In this document: positions 62,155 through 64,000 of the stretch, one piece after another | Layout of the letters: each line of letters begins with the position of its first letter | Numbering within the stretch: the first letter of the stretch is position 1 | Assembly (NCBI RefSeq): GCF_014649655.1 | Contig: NZ_BMTL01000009.1 | Coordinates: 215,871 to 279,870, forward strand | Source: Streptomyces humidus | GTDB lineage: Bacteria; Actinomycetota; Actinomycetes; Streptomycetales; Streptomycetaceae | Length of the DNA: 64,000 nucleotides | Direction of reading: 5' to 3' | The notes under the pieces: model-generated | The model's database searches: none | What the model was told of the DNA's origin: nothing | What the model saw: only the letters and a program-made list of their open reading frames with translations | Made by a program: the position numbers and the translations under genes

Positions 62155-63240
62155 CTACCGCGCCGCGTTCAAGGCCCCCTCCTCCCCGGACCCTGCCCCG
62201 GACTCAGGCCCGGATTCCGCCCCGGATTTCGCCCCGGACTCCTTCAGAGGCGGAAGCAGCCCGATCGCGCGATAGGCGTCGTCGACGACGGGCCGGGCCA
62301 TGGCCCTCGCCTTCTCGGCCCCGTCCCGCAGCACCCGCTCCACATAGCCGGGGTCGGCACACAACTCCTGATGACGGGCCCGCAGCGGCCGCAGAACCTC
62401 CACCACGGCATCGGCCGTGTCCTTCTTCAGATCCCCGTACGACGTGTACGCGGCGCTCAACGCCTCCGGATCCCCGCCCGTGCACGCCGCGAGGATCTCC
62501 AGCAGATTCGCGACCCCGGGCCGCCCCGCACGGTCGTACACGACCTCCCGCCCGCTGTCGGTGACGGCACGCATCACCTTCTTGCGGACGACGTCCGGCT
62601 CGTCCAGCAGATAGACGATCCCCGGGCCGAAGTCGTCGCTCTTGCCCATCTTCGACCCCGGCTCCTGCAGGTTCATCACCCGCGCCGCCACCGCGGGAAG
62701 AGTGGCCTTCGGCACGACGAACGTGTGCCCGTACCGCTGGTTGAACCGCATCGCCAGATCCCGCGCCAGCTCCACGTGCTGCGCCTGGTCGTCGCCGACG
62801 GGCACCTCGTCGGTCGCGTAAGCCAGGATGTCCGCCGCCATCAGCACGGGGTACGTCAGCAGGGAGAGCCGCACGCTGCCCCCACGCTCCCGCTCGCGCG
62901 CGGCCTTCTCCTTGTACTGGATCATCCGACGCATCTCGCCGTCCGTGGCCACGCACTCCAGCAGATACGACAACCGCGCGTGTTCGTCCACATGGCTCTG
63001 GACGAACACGGTGCACAAACGGGGGTCCAGCCCCGCCGCCAGCAACAGCGTCGCCGCCTGCCGGCTCAGCCGACGCACCCGCGCCGGATCGTGCTCCACG
63101 GTCAGCGCGTGCAGATCGACCACGCAGAACAACGAGTCCGCCCGGTGCTGGTCGACCTCGGCCCACTGCCGGAGCGCTCCCAGGTAGTTCCCCAGCGTCA
63201 GGTGCCCGGTCGGCTTGACCCCACTGAAGACCCGCTTCAT
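62155..63240 (-). CDS. trpS: tryptophanyl-tRNA synthetase (auxiliary TrpRS1 type)
   Basis: Class Ic synthetase of 361 aa charging tRNA-Trp. HIGH motif TGHLTLGN at 11-18, KMSKS variant KMGKS at 197-201, and MIQYKEKAARE typical of the family. The ~25-residue Gly/Ser/Glu tail is extra. By position (proC neighbour, rRNA operon divergent) and by its attenuated leader it corresponds to the inducible, indolmycin-resistant TrpRS1 of S. coelicolor. A strong AGGAGG lies 7 nt before the ATG. See the leader peptide and terminator upstream. Confidence 0.95.
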   Translation of the reverse strand: MKRVFSGVKPTGHLTLGNYLGALRQWAEVDQHRADSLFCVVDLHALTVEHDPARVRRLSRQAATLLLAAGLDPRLCTVFVQSHVDEHARLSYLLECVATDGEMRRMIQYKEKAARERERGGSVRLSLLTYPVLMAADILAYATDEVPVGDDQAQHVELARDLAMRFNQRYGHTFVVPKATLPAVAARVMNLQEPGSKMGKSDDFGPGIVYLLDEPDVVRKKVMRAVTDSGREVVYDRAGRPGVANLLEILAACTGGDPEALSAAYTSYGDLKKDTADAVVEVLRPLRARHQELCADPGYVERVLRDGAEKARAMARPVVDDAYRAIGLLPPLKESGAKSGAESGPESGAGSGEEGALNAAR

Positions 63241-63310
63241 CTCTCCGCCTCCTGGTCGAGACCGCCGCCCCGGCCGGCCGGTCCCCTGAAACCCTGGAGG
63301 GAGATACGAG

Positions 63311-63335
63311 AACGGCCGCCGAAGCGGCGGCCGTT
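63311..63335 (-). terminator. trpS attenuator terminator hairpin (segments 3:4)
   Basis: On the minus strand AACGGCCGCC (63335-63326) and GGCGGCCGTT (63320-63311) form a perfect 10-bp stem with a 5-nt loop, between the leader peptide and trpS. Only a weak T-rich run follows. Confidence 0.85.
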
Positions 63336-63350
63336 GAGTGCATACGTGAG

Positions 63351-63370
63351 CACGGCCGCCGTCAGGCGGC
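63351..63370 (-). promoter_or_regulatory. trpS attenuator segments 1:2 (antiterminator switch)
   Basis: GCCGCC (63370-63365), overlapping the codons after Trp-Trp, pairs with GGCGGC (63360-63355). Segment 2, GGCGGCCGT (63360-63352), can instead pair with segment 3, ACGGCCGCC (63334-63326), to prevent the terminator when ribosomes stall at the Trp codons. Confidence 0.8.
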
Positions 63371-63403
63371 CCACCACAGCTGGGTGCACGTACGCGTAGT
63401 CAT
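63362..63403 (-). CDS. trpS leader peptide (13 aa, two Trp codons)
   Basis: Reads MTTRTCTQLWWAA on the minus strand, ending 122 nt upstream of trpS, with adjacent TGG codons just before segment 1 of the attenuator. No ribosome site is present; TACCCT (63416-63411) lies 7 nt before the ATG, so the peptide is probably translated from a leaderless mRNA. Ribosome stalling at low charged tRNA-Trp would free trpS expression, as known for trpRS1 of S. coelicolor. Confidence 0.85.
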   Translation of the reverse strand: MTTRTCTQLWWAA

Positions 63404-63444
63404 GCCCGTCAGGGTACGCCTCAGGGATGCCGTCGGGACATGAG

Positions 63445-63473
63445 TTGACACACCCTGATCGCGTACGTAGTGT
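63445..63473 (+). promoter_or_regulatory. consensus promoter toward the rRNA operon
   Basis: TTGACA (63445-63450), 17 nt, TAGTGT (63468-63473) on the plus strand: the most consensus-like housekeeping promoter in the window. It points to the rRNA leader at the right end and starts only ~75 nt from the divergent trpS leader start. Confidence 0.75.
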
Positions 63474-63663
63474 TCTCCGAGTTGTCCGACGTGAGCGCCG
63501 ACTCCGGTCGGTCCCCGGACAGCCATTCCGCAGGTACTCACCACTTCTCGACGTGCAGTCCATTCGTCTGCCGTCGCGTCGACAGGCGTGTGTATTCGCG
63601 AAATGAGGAATCCGCGTTCGAAAGGGCGCAGGCCCCGATTGGCTTCGGAGGCCGGGAATCCGC

Positions 63664-63669
63664 TAAAGT
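63664..63669 (+). promoter_or_regulatory. rrn promoter -10 (second)
   Basis: TAAAGT in GCTAAAGTCTCAC, a typical Streptomyces rrn -10. TTGGCT at 63639-63644 is a possible -35 at 19-nt spacing. Confidence 0.6.
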
Positions 63670-63736
63670 CTCACTCGTCGGAACGGCCCAACAGCCGGGA
63701 AGGCAACCCCCCTCTGACGGGGAATCAGCGCCGAAA

Positions 63737-63843
63737 GGATCTGATAGAGTCGGAACCGCCGGAAAGGGAAACCGCGAAGCAAAAGCGGGAACCTGGAAAG
63801 CACCGAGGAAATCGGATCGGAAAAAGATCTGATAGAGTCGGAA
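63737..63843 (+). promoter_or_regulatory. two repeated rrn promoter -10 elements
   Basis: GATCTGATAGAGTCGGAA occurs twice, with TAGAGT at 63745-63750 and 63833-63838, 88 bp apart. This matches the tandem promoters known upstream of Streptomyces 16S genes. No good -35 is seen for either. Confidence 0.7.
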
Positions 63844-63924
63844 ACGCAAGACAGCAAGACCGAAGGGAAGCGCCCGGAGGAAAGCCCGAGAGGTTCGGGT
63901 GAGTACAAAGGAAGCGTCCGTTCC

Positions 63925-64000
63925 TTGAGAACTCAACAGCGTGCCAAAAATCAACGCCAGATATGTTGATACCCCGTCCCCGGCCGTGAAAGCCGAGGAT
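63925..64000 (+). ncRNA. pre-16S rRNA leader (boxA region), 5' part of an rRNA operon
   Basis: TTGAGAACTCAACAGCGTGCC (from 63925) is the boxA-like antitermination/processing leader conserved before actinobacterial 16S genes. GATATGTTGATACCCCGTCC-type sequence follows at 63960-63985. The mature 16S gene must begin within a few hundred bases past the window end. The stretch 63474-63924 has no protein gene that I can support. Confidence 0.85.

Noticed and set aside
63445..63473. TTGACA-TAGTGT as the trpS promoter
   Set aside because: It is on the plus strand and points away from trpS toward the rRNA leader.

Overview
The window is a chromosomal core segment from a high-GC actinomycete, almost certainly a Streptomyces. 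The evidence is very high third-position GC, GTG and TTG starts, and many starts preceded at 6-8 nt by a TANNNT -10 box with no Shine-Dalgarno (leaderless type). Gene content also fits: Lsr2, SigE-CseABC, DisA, and DUF3180 beside folK. From memory, gene order matches the S. coelicolor region between about SCO3404 (ftsH) and SCO3334 (trpS). I see no prophage, IS element, CRISPR array or biosynthetic cluster.

Layout. (1) 1-6.4 kb: ftsH, folE, then the folate genes folP, an NTF2-like gene, folB, folK and a DUF3180 gene on the minus strand. (2) 6.5-20.4 kb: an MprF/LysX-type lysyltransferase, a TTA-containing esterase, a long acidic membrane protein, two bacterial PH-domain proteins, a lone NuoD paralogue beside a MidA/NDUFAF7-like methyltransferase, a NarL-type two-component pair, a TmrB-like kinase and an ArsR-type regulator. 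(3) 20.8-26.4 kb: cofactor operon DUF2520-panC-nadB-nadC-coaX. (4) 26.6-33.1 kb: small hypotheticals, a BlaI-type regulator, a GNAT N-acetyltransferase, lsr2, a primase/polymerase-like gene and clpC. The clpC promoter region has a sigma-R-type promoter and two ClgR-like boxes. (5) 33.2-37.4 kb: secreted HAD phosphatase, M23 peptidase with a long structured leader, and a divergent TetR/MFS efflux pair sharing three operator copies. (6) 37.6-41.1 kb: the cell-envelope stress operon sigE-cseA-cseB-cseC. (7) 41.5-46.4 kb: mutY, disA and radA. (8) 46.7-54.5 kb: a sigma-like/zinc-finger/membrane/BACON fusion protein, a Cys-rich protein, ppx, a sugar isomerase-TetR pair and ilvD. (9) 54.7-64 kb: a PQQ-repeat Ser/Thr kinase, small SH3 and membrane proteins, a methyltransferase, an ABC-2 exporter with a palindromic operator over its start, proC, and trpS behind a Trp-codon attenuator. 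Divergent from trpS, the right end carries rRNA-operon promoters and leader; the 16S gene lies just outside.

Functional themes are folate, pantothenate and NAD cofactor synthesis, proteolysis (FtsH, ClpC), envelope stress and remodelling, and DNA repair with c-di-AMP signalling. The most unusual items are the single-chain sigma/anti-sigma-like protein at 46.7 kb, the lone NuoD with Trp at the quinone-Tyr position next to a NuoD-methyltransferase homologue, and the regulatory DNA at clpC, the TetR/MFS pair, the ABC exporter and trpS.
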